Assembly (NCBI RefSeq): GCF_037892545.1
Contig: NZ_JBBKBG010000005.1
Coordinates: 34,837-98,836, forward strand
Origin: Pseudogracilibacillus sp037892545
GTDB taxonomy: Bacteria > Bacillota > Bacilli > Bacillales > Amphibacillaceae
Length of the DNA: 64,000 nucleotides
Direction: 5' to 3'
This document shows positions 26,262 through 36,712 of this stretch, one piece after another (position 1 is the stretch's first letter; the number at the start of each line of letters is the position of its first letter). The notes under the pieces were generated by a model. It saw only the letters and a program-made list of their open reading frames with translations, was not told the origin of the DNA and did not search any database. The position numbers and the translations under genes are program-made.

Positions 26262-26846
26262 TTCTTCCACCTCCTCCAACTGGAAATGTATTTCATCATA
26301 TAGAAACGTAAAGCATATAAATTTAGGAAATACTCTCTAAAAAACCTACATTTTTACTCACTTGTTTCCATCCTAAAACTTTCTTGATAATTATACGTAA
26401 TAACGAAACAATAGTCAACAATCTATATTACTATTTTCGCTCTTTCACCGAAAAAGTCCTTCGTCCATCCAAAAATAATTCATATTTCTCTTTCTTTCCA
26501 TATTATTTATGTCCAAATAAAGAACCTAGCATTATTTTTACTGTTTTCTACATTTCAACCTGGAGCGAAACAGATCCAGGGGGAATATTTTCAGCGATCA
26601 CCAAAAAATATGTACTTCTTTTTCTCACCACGAAAAATGGAGCATTATATTTTCCTTCGCTTTTTATTTTTGATCATTCATTTATCCCTCCTCTTAATTT
26701 TCTTCTTGCTAAAAAATTTCCATTTTCTCTTTCTAATTCGAAATTTATTTTCGTATCATTTTTATCCACAATATTTGTTTCTTTCCACGTAAAATTATTC
26801 ACATTTTAAAAACAGCTCTACTTTTTGTCAAAAAGTTATTCTACAA

Positions 26847-27075
26847 TTATCGACAAGTTAACCACAATTTTTACACTTGTTGATAAATTTTATTCACGTT
26901 CTGAATAACATATGAATAACTGCATAAAATCTTTGCATATTATTACATTTTTTGATAATGTATATTATGCTCTACGTTGTGAATAACTTTTATTTTATAA
27001 ACTTATCCCCAGTTCTGTGGATAATTTGTTAACAATTTTTATTCTACTGTGAAATAACTATCTACATGTGAATAA
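26847..27075. other. oriC: oriC, DnaA-box region upstream of dnaA
   Basis: Boxes with at most one mismatch to TTATNCACA include 26847-26855, 26858-26866, 26878-26886 (reverse), 26978-26986 (reverse, exact), 27003-27011, 27016-27024 (reverse, exact) and 27067-27075 (reverse, exact). They correspond to the upstream incA/incB part of the bipartite Bacillus origin. The gap from rpmH to dnaA (about 955 bases) holds no gene. Its left part, 26262-26840, is AT-rich and shows no other clear element to me. Confidence 0.88.
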
Positions 27076-27094
27076 ATAATTTACATTTTCTACA

Positions 27095-27122
27095 TTGAAA
27101 AATTTCCAATAGTACATATAAA
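27095..27122 (+). promoter_or_regulatory. dnaA promoter
   Basis: TTGAAA (27095-27100) and TATAAA (27117-27122) are 16 bases apart, about 95 bases before the dnaA start and 20 bases after a DnaA box, so autoregulation by DnaA is plausible. Confidence 0.6.
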
Positions 27123-27216
27123 TATGATTCCTTTCCTATCTTTCTCATTTTCCATTACAAGAATAGTGAAAGGATTTTTATGCTTAAAATTTGATTACGG
27201 TAAAGAGGTGGAATGC

Positions 27217-28569
27217 TTGGAAAATATTGAGGAACTATGGAACTCGATTTTGCAGGAAATGCAGACAAAATTAAGTAAACCTAGTTACGATACTTGGTTC
27301 AGTCATACGAAAGTACATCGATTAATAAATAATAAATTATCTGTTTTCGTGCCAAATGAATTTACGAAGACCTGGCTTGATCAGCATTACACTAAAGTCA
27401 TTAATACTATTTTGCTAGAAAAAACGGGTGTGGAGCTATCGGTTAAATTTCTAATTGAAGATGAAGCGCTAGACGAAGAAAAAGAAGAAATTGCCATAGA
27501 AGAAGCAAAAAAACAAATCGTCAACAATAATGACTTAAAACATATGCTAAACCCGAAGTATACATTCGATACTTTTGTCGTCGGTGCAGCAAATAGATTT
27601 GCTCATGCTGCAGCACTTGCTGTAGCCGAAGCGCCAGCAAAATCATATAATCCATTATTCATTTATGGTGGTGTTGGATTAGGTAAGACGCACTTAATGC
27701 ATGCGATCGCACATTATGTGAAAGAATATCATCCCGATCGTCGTGTTATTTATTTATCTTCTGAAAAATTTACGAATGAATTTATTAATGCCATCATGGA
27801 CAATAAAGCGGAAAGTTTCCGTAATAAATATCGTAATGTAGATATTTTACTCGTCGATGATATTCAATTTTTAGCTGGAAAAGAACAAACACAGGAAGAA
27901 TTTTTCCATACGTTTAATACGTTACATGAAGAAAATAAACAAATCATTATTTCGAGTGATAGACCGCCGCGTGATCTTCCAACATTGGAAGATCGCTTAC
28001 GATCTCGCTTTGAATGGGGATTAATTACAGATATATCTCCTCCTGATTTAGAGACAAGAATAGCGATTTTATCAAAAAAGGCAAAAGCGGAAGGATTAAA
28101 TGATATATCAAATGAGGTAAAGCATTATATCGCAAATCAAATCGATACGAACATTCGAGAATTAGAAGGTGCACTTATTCGCGTTATTGCCTATGCTTCA
28201 TTAGTTAATAGTGAAATAGATGTCATGCTAGCACAAGAAGCATTAAAAGATATTATTCCGAATGCTCGTCCAAGAAAAATTACTGTCAAATTAATACAAG
28301 AACTAATTGCAGAGAAGTACAATATTACAGTCGATGAAATCTTATCGAAAAAACGAACAAAATCCATTGCCTATCCAAGACAAATTGCGATGTATATGAG
28401 TCGTGAACTTACTGACTTATCTTTACCAAAAATTGGACAAGAGTTCGGTGGAAGAGATCATACGACAGTCATTCACGCCCATAAAAAAATTGAGGAATCA
28501 TTAGAAACAGATAACGAATTACAATTAGAAGTAAAAACATACATGGAAGAATTGAAAAATAAAATATAA
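27217..28569 (+). CDS. dnaA: Chromosomal replication initiator DnaA
   Basis: A 450-residue DnaA with domain I at the N-terminus (LENIEELWNSIL, KPSYDTWF), an acidic linker, an AAA+ domain with GGVGLGKTHL and ILLVDDIQFLAG, and the C-terminal DnaA-box-binding HTH (GGRDHTTVIHAHKKI). The start is TTG at 27217 after AGAGGTGG. The frame is open 31 codons further upstream but has no homology or ribosome binding site there. It initiates replication at the flanking boxes. Confidence 0.98.
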   Translation: MENIEELWNSILQEMQTKLSKPSYDTWFSHTKVHRLINNKLSVFVPNEFTKTWLDQHYTKVINTILLEKTGVELSVKFLIEDEALDEEKEEIAIEEAKKQIVNNNDLKHMLNPKYTFDTFVVGAANRFAHAAALAVAEAPAKSYNPLFIYGGVGLGKTHLMHAIAHYVKEYHPDRRVIYLSSEKFTNEFINAIMDNKAESFRNKYRNVDILLVDDIQFLAGKEQTQEEFFHTFNTLHEENKQIIISSDRPPRDLPTLEDRLRSRFEWGLITDISPPDLETRIAILSKKAKAEGLNDISNEVKHYIANQIDTNIRELEGALIRVIAYASLVNSEIDVMLAQEALKDIIPNARPRKITVKLIQELIAEKYNITVDEILSKKRTKSIAYPRQIAMYMSRELTDLSLPKIGQEFGGRDHTTVIHAHKKIEESLETDNELQLEVKTYMEELKNKI

Positions 28570-28589
28570 AAATAGTGGTGATTTTAACA

Positions 28590-28722
28590 TGTGTATAAGT
28601 AATTCTTTGCACAAAAGTTATGCACATGTTAATAACATCTTAACTTTCTCATTACATCTATGATAATTATCGTTATCCACAAATTCACAGGCCCTATTAC
28701 TATTATTACTTTATTATTAATA
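28590..28722. other. oriC: oriC, dnaA-dnaN spacer with unwinding element
   Basis: DnaA boxes lie at 28590-28598 (reverse), 28618-28626 and 28673-28681 (TTATCCACA). The last is followed by a weak box, the GC cluster GGCCC (28690-28694) and a run of ATT/ACT triplets to about 28719. That matches the layout known in Bacillus subtilis as box, GC-rich spacer and DnaA-trios, where the DnaA filament opens the duplex. An AT-rich stretch follows up to the dnaN ribosome binding site. Confidence 0.85.
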
Positions 28723-28747
28723 ATATATATAATTAAAGGAGGACAAC

Positions 28748-29884
28748 ATGAAGTTTAAAATACAAAAAAAATATTTACTAAATAGTATTCAAGCAGTATC
28801 AAATGCTATTTCATCTAGAACAGTTATTCCCATATTGTCAGGAATGAAAATAGATGTCACAACAGAGAAAATTATTTTAACAGGAAGCAATTCAGATATT
28901 ACGATCCAATCACATATTCCAACAACAGATGATGGCGAAGAAGTGATTACAAATATTTCTGAAGGATCTATCGTATTACCTGTTCCTCATTTCCCTGATA
29001 TCATTCGTAAATTACCTGAAGATATCGTGGATATAACGGTAGAAGAAAACTATAAAACCGTCATTAAATCAGGAAAAGCTGTGTTCACCCTTTATGGTCA
29101 GAGCAGTGAAGAATATCCAAGAGTACTATTTAATCAAGATGATGAACCTTTAGCAATAAAAGTAAAAGATATAAAAACATTAATTAAACAAACTGTTTTT
29201 GCTGTTTCCCCAATGGAAACACGTCCAATCTTAACAGGAGTACATGTAAAAATTGAAGATGGAGAATTAACATTTACAGCAACAGATAGTCACCGTCTTT
29301 CTTTACGTGGCATCAAAATCGATGATAAAAACTTTGAAGCAAATAATATTGTTATTCCAGGAAAAAGTTTGCAAGAGTTAAATAAAATTTTTGATAATGA
29401 TGATGACACGGTTTATATGGCAATTTTAAAGAACCAAGTATTATTCTATACAGAAAATACGTACTTCTTATCCCGTTTATTAAGTGGAAATTATCCAGAA
29501 ACAGACCGTTTAATACCGACAGAGAGCCAAACAACATTAAATATTTTTACAAAAGATTTAATTCATACCATCGAACGTGCAGCATTACTTTCAAGTCGTG
29601 ATCAAAATAATGTCATTCGTTTAGATACTTTAGACAATAATATGATTGAGATTTCAGGTCATTCTCCTGAAATTGGAAATGTAAAAGAATTATTAGATGT
29701 TATTTCGATCGAAGGGGAATCCATTAAAATTTCATTTAGTGCACGCTATATGTTAGATTCATTAAAAGCAATTGATAGTGATCGTGTACAGATTAAATTT
29801 ACGGGACCAATGCGACCATTCGTCATTCGTACACCAGAAGAAAAAAAGATTTTACAACTTATTTTACCTGTTCGAACATATTAA
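28748..29884 (+). CDS. dnaN: DNA polymerase III beta sliding clamp
   Basis: A 378-residue clamp of three repeated domains, with the conserved RPILTGVHV and the C-terminal LILPVRTY, which closes the partner-binding pocket. AAAGGAGG lies before the ATG. It is the second gene of the dnaA region and is followed by a terminator. Confidence 0.98.
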   Translation: MKFKIQKKYLLNSIQAVSNAISSRTVIPILSGMKIDVTTEKIILTGSNSDITIQSHIPTTDDGEEVITNISEGSIVLPVPHFPDIIRKLPEDIVDITVEENYKTVIKSGKAVFTLYGQSSEEYPRVLFNQDDEPLAIKVKDIKTLIKQTVFAVSPMETRPILTGVHVKIEDGELTFTATDSHRLSLRGIKIDDKNFEANNIVIPGKSLQELNKIFDNDDDTVYMAILKNQVLFYTENTYFLSRLLSGNYPETDRLIPTESQTTLNIFTKDLIHTIERAALLSSRDQNNVIRLDTLDNNMIEISGHSPEIGNVKELLDVISIEGESIKISFSARYMLDSLKAIDSDRVQIKFTGPMRPFVIRTPEEKKILQLILPVRTY

Positions 29885-29892
29885 TTTTATAT

Positions 29893-29948
29893 AGGGGTTA
29901 AAACAGATGGAATTTTCCATTTCGTTTTAACCTCTATTTTTATTTTTT
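29893..29948 (+). terminator. Terminator after dnaN
   Basis: AGGGGTTAAAAC and GTTTTAACCTCT pair, with an inner ATGGAA/TTCCAT stem, and a T-rich run follows. The remaining 300 bases to yaaA are AT-rich. They include a weaker hairpin near 30095-30130 and probably the yaaA-recF promoter. Confidence 0.85.
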
Positions 29949-30255
29949 TATAGCTTTAAAATGATTTTAACGTACATTTTAGCGTCTAAATGAATAAATA
30001 ATGGTCCATCCTACCAAAACGATGAAAACTATAGTAAAATAGGTTATAAGGCATTTTAAGAAACATAAAGCATAAAAATAGACTTAGGACAAAGAAAAAA
30101 TGAGTCATTTTGCTCTGTACATTTTTTAAGATGGAAAAATAAACGAAAACAAGATTTTGCAGATACTACTTTTTATCAGTATGAAAGTTGAAATATTGTT
30201 TTCACTCCTTTTATTGTCCCCCACTATTTTTAAAGAAAAGGATCGTGTTCTATAC

Positions 30256-30480
30256 ATGGAAGAAATTCAAATTGATTCACCATTTATTACATTGAGCCAA
30301 TTCCTTAAATATACAAATATTTTTGAATCAGGTGGCTTTATTAAAATGTATATTCAAAACGAAGGTGTTTATGTCAATGACGACTTAGAATTTCGTCGTG
30401 GAAAAAAACTATATGACGGAGATATCATTCGTTTAATGAGTGGAGAAACATTTATCGTAAAATCTACTACAGTACAATAA
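30256..30480 (+). CDS. yaaA: S4-domain protein YaaA
   Basis: A 74-residue S4-type RNA-binding protein (ITLSQFLKYTNI, GVYVNDDLEFRRGKKLYDGD). It lies between dnaN and recF, as in Bacillus. The start is ATG 30256; an upstream extension of 33 codons lacks conservation. The ribosome binding site is weak (AAAGGA about 14 bases away). It overlaps nothing and precedes recF by 13 bases. A role in ribosome assembly is suggested for the family. Confidence 0.88.
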   Translation: MEEIQIDSPFITLSQFLKYTNIFESGGFIKMYIQNEGVYVNDDLEFRRGKKLYDGDIIRLMSGETFIVKSTTVQ

Positions 30481-30493
30481 ATGAGGAATACGT

Positions 30494-31627
30494 ATGTTTA
30501 TAAAACAATTACAATTGAAAAATTATCGAAATTACAACTCACTAGACGTAACATTCGATAATAAAGTCAATGTCATCATTGGTGAAAATGCCCAAGGAAA
30601 AACGAATTTATTAGAATCGATTTATATATTAGCTTTTACAAAATCATACAGAACGACAAATGATAAGGAATTAATCTTTTGGAATGAGGAATTTGCCAAA
30701 ATAACAGGAACGATTGAAAAAAATAATGCCCAACAAATTCCACTTGAGTTAATTTTTCATAAAGATGGTAAAAAAGCAAAAGTAAATCGATTAGAACAAG
30801 AACGATTAAGTGAATATATTGGTAATTTAAATGTCGTCATGTTCGCACCAGAAGATTTATCTTTAGTAAAAGGATCCCCTCAAGTGCGCAGGCGCTTTAT
30901 TGATATGGAATTAGGTCAAATTGAACCTGTATATATTTATCATTTAGGGCAATATCAGCGCATATTAAAACAACGGAACCATATGCTAAAACAGTTACAA
31001 ATGGAACGCGATCCTGATACGACATTTTTATCTATTTTAACCGAACAATTAATTTCACATGCAGCGATTATATTAAAGAAAAGATTTCATTTTTTACAAA
31101 GTTTACGAAAATGGGCTATCCCGATTCATTATCAAATAAGTCGTGAACTAGAAGAGTTAGAAATCTCTTATATTTCTTCTGTGGAAGTATTGGAAGAAGA
31201 TGAGGAGGAAACGATAGAAAACAAATGCCGGGATGCATTTGAAAAAGTGATGAAAAATGAAATCCGCCGTGGTACAACGCTCGTCGGTCCACATCGCGAT
31301 GATTTGATGTTTTCTATCAATGAAAAAGATGTGAAATTATTTGGTTCCCAAGGTCAACAACGAACGACCGCATTATCTTTAAAATTAGCAGAAATAGATT
31401 TAATTTATGAGCATATGGGCGAATATCCAATTTTATTATTGGATGATGTGTTAAGTGAATTAGATGACTTTAGGCAGTCACATTTATTAAGTACGATTCA
31501 AGGAAAAGTACAAACATTCGTTTCTACAACGACTGTCGATGGAATTTTTCATGATACATTAAAAAAAGCCTCCATTTATGAGATTGAACAAGGAACATTA
31601 ACCCCTTTAACGAATGTAAAGGAATGA
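30494..31627 (+). CDS. recF: DNA replication and repair protein RecF
   Basis: A 377-residue SMC-like ATPase with Walker A GENAQGKTNLLES, the signature LFGSQGQQRTTALSLKLAE and Walker B LLLDDVLSELD. RecF binds gapped DNA and helps load RecA. It sits in the conserved dnaN-yaaA-recF-remB-gyrB order. Confidence 0.97.
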   Translation: MFIKQLQLKNYRNYNSLDVTFDNKVNVIIGENAQGKTNLLESIYILAFTKSYRTTNDKELIFWNEEFAKITGTIEKNNAQQIPLELIFHKDGKKAKVNRLEQERLSEYIGNLNVVMFAPEDLSLVKGSPQVRRRFIDMELGQIEPVYIYHLGQYQRILKQRNHMLKQLQMERDPDTTFLSILTEQLISHAAIILKKRFHFLQSLRKWAIPIHYQISRELEELEISYISSVEVLEEDEEETIENKCRDAFEKVMKNEIRRGTTLVGPHRDDLMFSINEKDVKLFGSQGQQRTTALSLKLAEIDLIYEHMGEYPILLLDDVLSELDDFRQSHLLSTIQGKVQTFVSTTTVDGIFHDTLKKASIYEIEQGTLTPLTNVKE

Positions 31628-31634
31628 TGATACG

Positions 31635-31880
31635 ATGTTTATTTATATTGGAAATGAACTAGTTGTAGAGTCCAATCGAATAATCGCGATTTTAGATTAT
31701 GCATTAACGGAATCTTCGAGGCGATTGAATGAAGTCATTGATAAACATGTGCAACTCGAAAAAGTTTATGGTTCAGAAACGGATGCAAAGGCCATAATAA
31801 TTACGATGGATGCAATTTATTATAGCCCCTTTTCAACGATTACATTAAAAAATCGTGATGAGATATATGAAACATTTTAA
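31635..31880 (+). CDS. remB: Extracellular matrix regulator RemB (YaaB)
   Basis: An 81-residue DUF370 protein starting MFIYIGNELVV, with IIAILDYAL and IIITMDAIYYSPFSTITLKNR. RemB is a small DNA-binding-like protein linked to biofilm matrix expression in Bacillus subtilis and lies between recF and gyrB there too. Confidence 0.9.
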   Translation: MFIYIGNELVVESNRIIAILDYALTESSRRLNEVIDKHVQLEKVYGSETDAKAIIITMDAIYYSPFSTITLKNRDEIYETF

Positions 31881-31918
31881 GAAGCTTTATTTTTAACTAT
31901 GAAATGTAGGTGATTTTT

Positions 31919-33841
31919 TTGGAAGAAAATTTAATCAATGAACAATCGTATGATGCAGACCAAATACAAGTATTAGAAGGACTAGAAGCAGTAAGAAAAC
32001 GTCCAAGTATGTATATTGGTTCAACGAATGAAAAAGGATTACACCATCTTGTATGGGAAATTACAGATAACAGTATTGATGAGGCATTAGCTGGGTATTG
32101 TGACCAGATTGATGTCATTATCGAGGAAGATAATAGTATTATAGTCCAAGATGATGGACGTGGAATTCCGGTAGATATTCATGAAGATTCAGGAAAACCT
32201 GCTGTAGAGCTTATTTTAACGGTATTACATGCTGGAGGTAAGTTCGGTGGTGGCGGATATAAAGTATCTGGTGGATTACACGGAGTTGGTGCCGCGGTCG
32301 TAAATGCTTTATCGACATTTTTAGAAGTGTATGTACACCGTGATGGAAAAATCCATTTCTTACGTTTTGAACGTGGAGAAGCAATCGGACAAATTAAGAC
32401 GATTGGTGAGACAGATCATACAGGAACAACGATAAAATTCAAACCAGATCCGGAAATTTTCACTGATACGACAGTATATGATTATGCGGTATTAAAAAAT
32501 CGTTTACGTGAATTAGCTTTCTTAAATCGCGGAATTACGATTACACTGGAAGATAAACGTGAAGAAACGAAAAATGAACGTGAATCTTTTTATTATGAAG
32601 GTGGAATTAGATCGTACGTTGAATTTATGAACCGTACGAAGGAAGTATTACATGAACCGATTTATGCGGAAGGAGAACAAAATGATATTTCTGTAGAAGT
32701 AGCGCTTCAGTATAATGATGGTTATAATACGAATTTATTTTCTTTTGCGAACAATATTCATACACATGAAGGTGGAACACATGAGGCTGGATTTAGAACC
32801 GCTCTAACACGTGTCATCAATGATTATGCTCGTAAAAGTAAATTGTTTAAAGAAGATGATGAAAACTTAAGTGGTGAAGATGTGCGTGAAGGAATGACGG
32901 CTATCGTTTCTATCAAACATACGGACCCACAATTCGAAGGTCAAACGAAGACGAAATTAGGAAATAATGATGCTCGTACTGTAACAGATGCTGTATTCAG
33001 TGAAGCATTTTCTAAATTCCTTTTTGAAAATCCATCGATTGCAAAAATTATCGTTGAAAAAGGAATGATGGCTTCACGTGCACGTTTAGCAGCAAGGAAA
33101 GCACGTGAATTAACACGTCGCAAAAGCGGTTTAGAAGTTTCCAACTTACCTGGTAAATTAGCGGATTGTTCTTCTAAAAATGCTGAAATTAGTGAACTGT
33201 TTATCGTGGAGGGGGATTCGGCAGGTGGATCGGCAAAATCTGGCCGTGATCGACACTTCCAGGCAATTTTACCGTTACGTGGTAAAATTTTAAACGTTGA
33301 AAAAGCACGTTTAGATCGTATTTTGTCCAATAATGAAGTACGTACGATGATTACCGCATTAGGTACAGGGATTGGAGAAGAGTTTGATATTACGAAAGCA
33401 CGTTACCATAAAGTTATTATTATGACGGATGCGGACGTAGATGGTGCACATATTCGAACATTATTATTAACGTTCTTCTATCGTTATATGAGACCTTTAG
33501 TAGAACATGGCTATGTTTATATTGCACAACCTCCTTTATATCAAATTAAACAAGGAAAATCGTTAAATTATGTATATAGTGATCGTCAATTAGAAGAGAA
33601 ATTAGCGAGTTTACCTGCAACACCGAAACCGTCCATTCAACGTTATAAAGGTTTAGGGGAAATGAATGCAGACCAATTATGGGAAACGACGATGGATCCT
33701 GAATCACGTACATTGTTGCAAGTGAAATTAAAAGATGCAATTGACGCAGATGAAATTTTTAATGTTTTAATGGGTGATAAAGTAGAACCACGTCGAGATT
33801 TCATTGAAGAAAATGCACAGTATGCGAATTTAGATATTTAA
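31919..33841 (+). CDS. gyrB: DNA gyrase subunit B
   Basis: A 640-residue GyrB. It has the GHKL ATPase (DNSIDEALAGYC, DDGRGIPV, VSGGLHGVGAAVVNAL) and the TOPRIM metal site (EGDSAGGSAKSGRD, DADVDGAHI). The start is TTG 31919 with AGGTGA upstream. A GTG three codons earlier overlaps the ribosome binding site. It forms gyrase with gyrA, and starts about 40 bases after remB. Confidence 0.98.
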   Translation: MEENLINEQSYDADQIQVLEGLEAVRKRPSMYIGSTNEKGLHHLVWEITDNSIDEALAGYCDQIDVIIEEDNSIIVQDDGRGIPVDIHEDSGKPAVELILTVLHAGGKFGGGGYKVSGGLHGVGAAVVNALSTFLEVYVHRDGKIHFLRFERGEAIGQIKTIGETDHTGTTIKFKPDPEIFTDTTVYDYAVLKNRLRELAFLNRGITITLEDKREETKNERESFYYEGGIRSYVEFMNRTKEVLHEPIYAEGEQNDISVEVALQYNDGYNTNLFSFANNIHTHEGGTHEAGFRTALTRVINDYARKSKLFKEDDENLSGEDVREGMTAIVSIKHTDPQFEGQTKTKLGNNDARTVTDAVFSEAFSKFLFENPSIAKIIVEKGMMASRARLAARKARELTRRKSGLEVSNLPGKLADCSSKNAEISELFIVEGDSAGGSAKSGRDRHFQAILPLRGKILNVEKARLDRILSNNEVRTMITALGTGIGEEFDITKARYHKVIIMTDADVDGAHIRTLLLTFFYRYMRPLVEHGYVYIAQPPLYQIKQGKSLNYVYSDRQLEEKLASLPATPKPSIQRYKGLGEMNADQLWETTMDPESRTLLQVKLKDAIDADEIFNVLMGDKVEPRRDFIEENAQYANLDI

Positions 33842-33979
33842 TTTGATGAACTGTAAATAATGTCTGAAATGATGTGAAAATAAGGATGTTGCAAAGGAAA
33901 TACATGTTTCATGAACAACATTTTTATCACAATGTTTAGAGACACAGGATTTTGAATGCATGTAGGAGGTTTTGATGAA

Positions 33980-36496
33980 GTGGAATCACAACAATCAAAT
34001 ATTGAACAAATTAATATAAGCGAAGAAATGCGAACATCCTTTTTGGATTATGCGATGAGTGTTATTGTCTCGCGTGCCCTTCCAGATGTTCGTGATGGAT
34101 TAAAGCCAGTTCACCGTCGTATTTTATATGCGATGAATGAATCTGGAATGCATGCAGATAAAGCATATAAAAAATCTGCACGTATCGTTGGGGATGTTAT
34201 GGGGAAATACCACCCACACGGTGACTCCTCTATCTATGAAGCAATGGTACGTATGGCACAAGATTTTAGTCATCGTTATTTATTAGTCGATGGACATGGG
34301 AACTTCGGTTCTGTAGATGGTGACTCTGCTGCTGCGATGCGTTATACAGAGGCAAGAATGTCTAAATTAGCGATGGAATTATTACGAGATATTCAAAAAG
34401 ATACGATTGATTATCAAGATAACTATGATGGATCTGAAAAAGAACCGGTGTTTTTACCTGCACGTTTTCCAAATTTATTAGTAAATGGTTCATCAGGTAT
34501 TGCGGTAGGAATGGCGACGAATATTCCCCCACATAATTTAGGAGAAACGATCGATGCCGTTTTAGCATTAAGTAAAAATCCTGATATTACAATCGATGAA
34601 TTGATGGAAGAATATATTCCTGGTCCAGACTTCCCTACTGCGGGAATTATTATGGGAAGAAGCGGTATTCGTCGAGCTTATGAAACTGGCCGTGGCTCGA
34701 TTACGCTACGTGCCAAAATTGATGTCGAAGAAAATAAAAATGGAACGACAACATTAATCGTGACAGAACTTCCATATCAAGTAAACAAGGCAAAATTAAT
34801 CGAAAAAATTGCGGAACTTGTTCGTGATAAAAAAATCGACGGTATTACGGAATTAAATGATGAATCAGATCGAAATGGGATGAGAATTGTTATTCGTTTA
34901 CGTCGAGATGTAAATGCGAATGTTATTTTAAATAATTTATATAAATATACGGCCCTACAAACAACATTCGGAATCAATATGTTAGCACTAGTAAATGGTA
35001 CACCGAAAGTATTGACGATCAAAGAATGTTTAGAGCATTATTTAGAACATCAAATGAACATTATTACACGTCGTACACAATTCGATTTGAAAAAAGCAGA
35101 AGCACGTGCACATATTTTAGAAGGATTACGAATTGCGTTAGATCATTTAGACGAAGTGATTACACTCATTCGTAATTCAAAAACAGCGGATATTGCACGT
35201 ACAGGATTAATCGAACGATTTAAGTTATCTGAAAAACAAGCACAAGCAATTTTAGATATGCGTTTACAACGTTTAACAGGTTTAGAACGTGAAAAAATCG
35301 AAGAAGAATATGCGGAAATCTTAAAGTTAATCGAAGAATTAAAAGCAATTTTAGCGGATGAAGAAAAAGTGTTAGAAATAATCCGTGAAGAATTAATGGA
35401 AATTAAAGAGAAATTTAAGGATGATCGCCGTACTGAAATAACAGTCGGTGGCGCAGATTTCTTTGAAGATGAAGACTTAATTCCTGAAGAAAATATTATT
35501 ATTACATTAACACATAAAAACTATATTAAACGTCTCCCTACTTCGACATATCGTACACAAAATCGTGGTGGACGTGGTGTACAAGGAATGGGAACGAATG
35601 ATGATGACTTTGTCGAACATTTAGTTACAACATCTACACATGATACGGTTCTATTCTTTACGAATAAAGGGAAAGTATACCGTCTAAAAGGATACGAAAT
35701 CCCTGAGTTCAATAGAACCGCAAAAGGAATTCCGATAATTAACTTATTACAAATCGAACAAGATGAATATATAAATACAGTCATTACAGTAAAAGACTTT
35801 GAAGAAGAAGGATATTTATTCTTTACGACAAAAACAGGTATTTCAAAACGTGTCCCATTACAAAACTTCGCAAATATTCGTCGTGGTGGATTAATTGCTA
35901 TCACTTTAAAAGATGAAGATGAATTAATATCGGTACGTTCGACAGATGGAACAAGAGATGTCATTATCGCAACGAAAAACGGTTATATTATTCGTTTCGA
36001 CGAAAATGTTGTCCGTTCGATGGGAAGAGTTGCCGCAGGTGTTAGAGGGATTTTCTTACGTGGAGATGATGAAGTTGTTTCCATGGAAATCGTTGAAAAA
36101 GACGGTTATATTTTACATGTGACGAGTAAAGGGATTGGTAAACGAACAATCGAATCTGAATACCGTAAAACGAATCGTGGAGGAAAAGGCTATTATGTTT
36201 GTCGCTTAACAGAAGATACTGGCCATGTTGTAAAAGTGAAAGTTGTCCACGGTGATGAAGATTTAATGGTTATGACGGTTGATGGTGTCTTAATTCGTAT
36301 TCCTGTAGAAGGGATCCCTGTAACAGGTCGTAATACACAAGGCGTTCGCCTCATCCGTGTTCAAGACGGTGAAGAAGTAGCAACTGTTGCCAAAATTGAT
36401 GAAGAAGAAATCGAGGATGAAGAAAGTCTAGAAGCTTTAGAAACACCGGAAACTTCAGGAGCAACAGATGAATCATTAGATGATCAAACAGAATAA
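33980..36496 (+). CDS. gyrA: DNA gyrase subunit A
   Basis: An 838-residue GyrA with the quinolone region HPHGDSSIYEAMVRM (wild-type serine and glutamate), the active-site tyrosine in AAAMRYTEARM, and the C-terminal beta-pinwheel with GyrA box QNRGGRGV. The tail is long and acidic. GTG at 33980 is the likely start: AGGAGG lies ten bases upstream. An ATG eight codons earlier would sit inside that signal. Confidence 0.98.
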   Translation: MESQQSNIEQINISEEMRTSFLDYAMSVIVSRALPDVRDGLKPVHRRILYAMNESGMHADKAYKKSARIVGDVMGKYHPHGDSSIYEAMVRMAQDFSHRYLLVDGHGNFGSVDGDSAAAMRYTEARMSKLAMELLRDIQKDTIDYQDNYDGSEKEPVFLPARFPNLLVNGSSGIAVGMATNIPPHNLGETIDAVLALSKNPDITIDELMEEYIPGPDFPTAGIIMGRSGIRRAYETGRGSITLRAKIDVEENKNGTTTLIVTELPYQVNKAKLIEKIAELVRDKKIDGITELNDESDRNGMRIVIRLRRDVNANVILNNLYKYTALQTTFGINMLALVNGTPKVLTIKECLEHYLEHQMNIITRRTQFDLKKAEARAHILEGLRIALDHLDEVITLIRNSKTADIARTGLIERFKLSEKQAQAILDMRLQRLTGLEREKIEEEYAEILKLIEELKAILADEEKVLEIIREELMEIKEKFKDDRRTEITVGGADFFEDEDLIPEENIIITLTHKNYIKRLPTSTYRTQNRGGRGVQGMGTNDDDFVEHLVTTSTHDTVLFFTNKGKVYRLKGYEIPEFNRTAKGIPIINLLQIEQDEYINTVITVKDFEEEGYLFFTTKTGISKRVPLQNFANIRRGGLIAITLKDEDELISVRSTDGTRDVIIATKNGYIIRFDENVVRSMGRVAAGVRGIFLRGDDEVVSMEIVEKDGYILHVTSKGIGKRTIESEYRKTNRGGKGYYVCRLTEDTGHVVKVKVVHGDEDLMVMTVDGVLIRIPVEGIPVTGRNTQGVRLIRVQDGEEVATVAKIDEEEIEDEESLEALETPETSGATDESLDDQTE

Positions 36497-36517
36497 TATG
36501 ATGTAATAAAATTTTTG

Positions 36518-36558
36518 AAAAGAAAAAGAGCTAATTTTAATGTAGTTCTTTTTCTTTT
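36518..36558 (+). terminator. Terminator after gyrA
   Basis: AAAAGAAAAAGAGCTA pairs with TAGTTCTTTTTCTTTT with one wobble. The rest of the 215-base gap to guaB holds no rRNA operon, unlike Bacillus subtilis, where rrnO lies here. Confidence 0.75.
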
Positions 36559-36712
36559 ATGGAAAGATAAGGAAATGAAAAATACTATTTTTATTTCGTT
36601 ATGAAAACTTAACGAAAAATCGACAGTATCTTCTTTATCTTTATGAAAAAATGAGTTATGATTTTAATTAACAATTCAAGCAAAAGCAACAACTAGAGGA
36701 GGAAATTTAATA

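Noticed and set aside
26384..26809. 141-codon frame upstream of dnaA
   Set aside because: Very AT-rich with Phe/Ser-dominated composition, no ribosome binding site, and located in the origin region.
36497..36712. Possible purine riboswitch before guaB
   Set aside because: No conserved aptamer core can be seen; only a terminator for gyrA and the guaB ribosome binding site.
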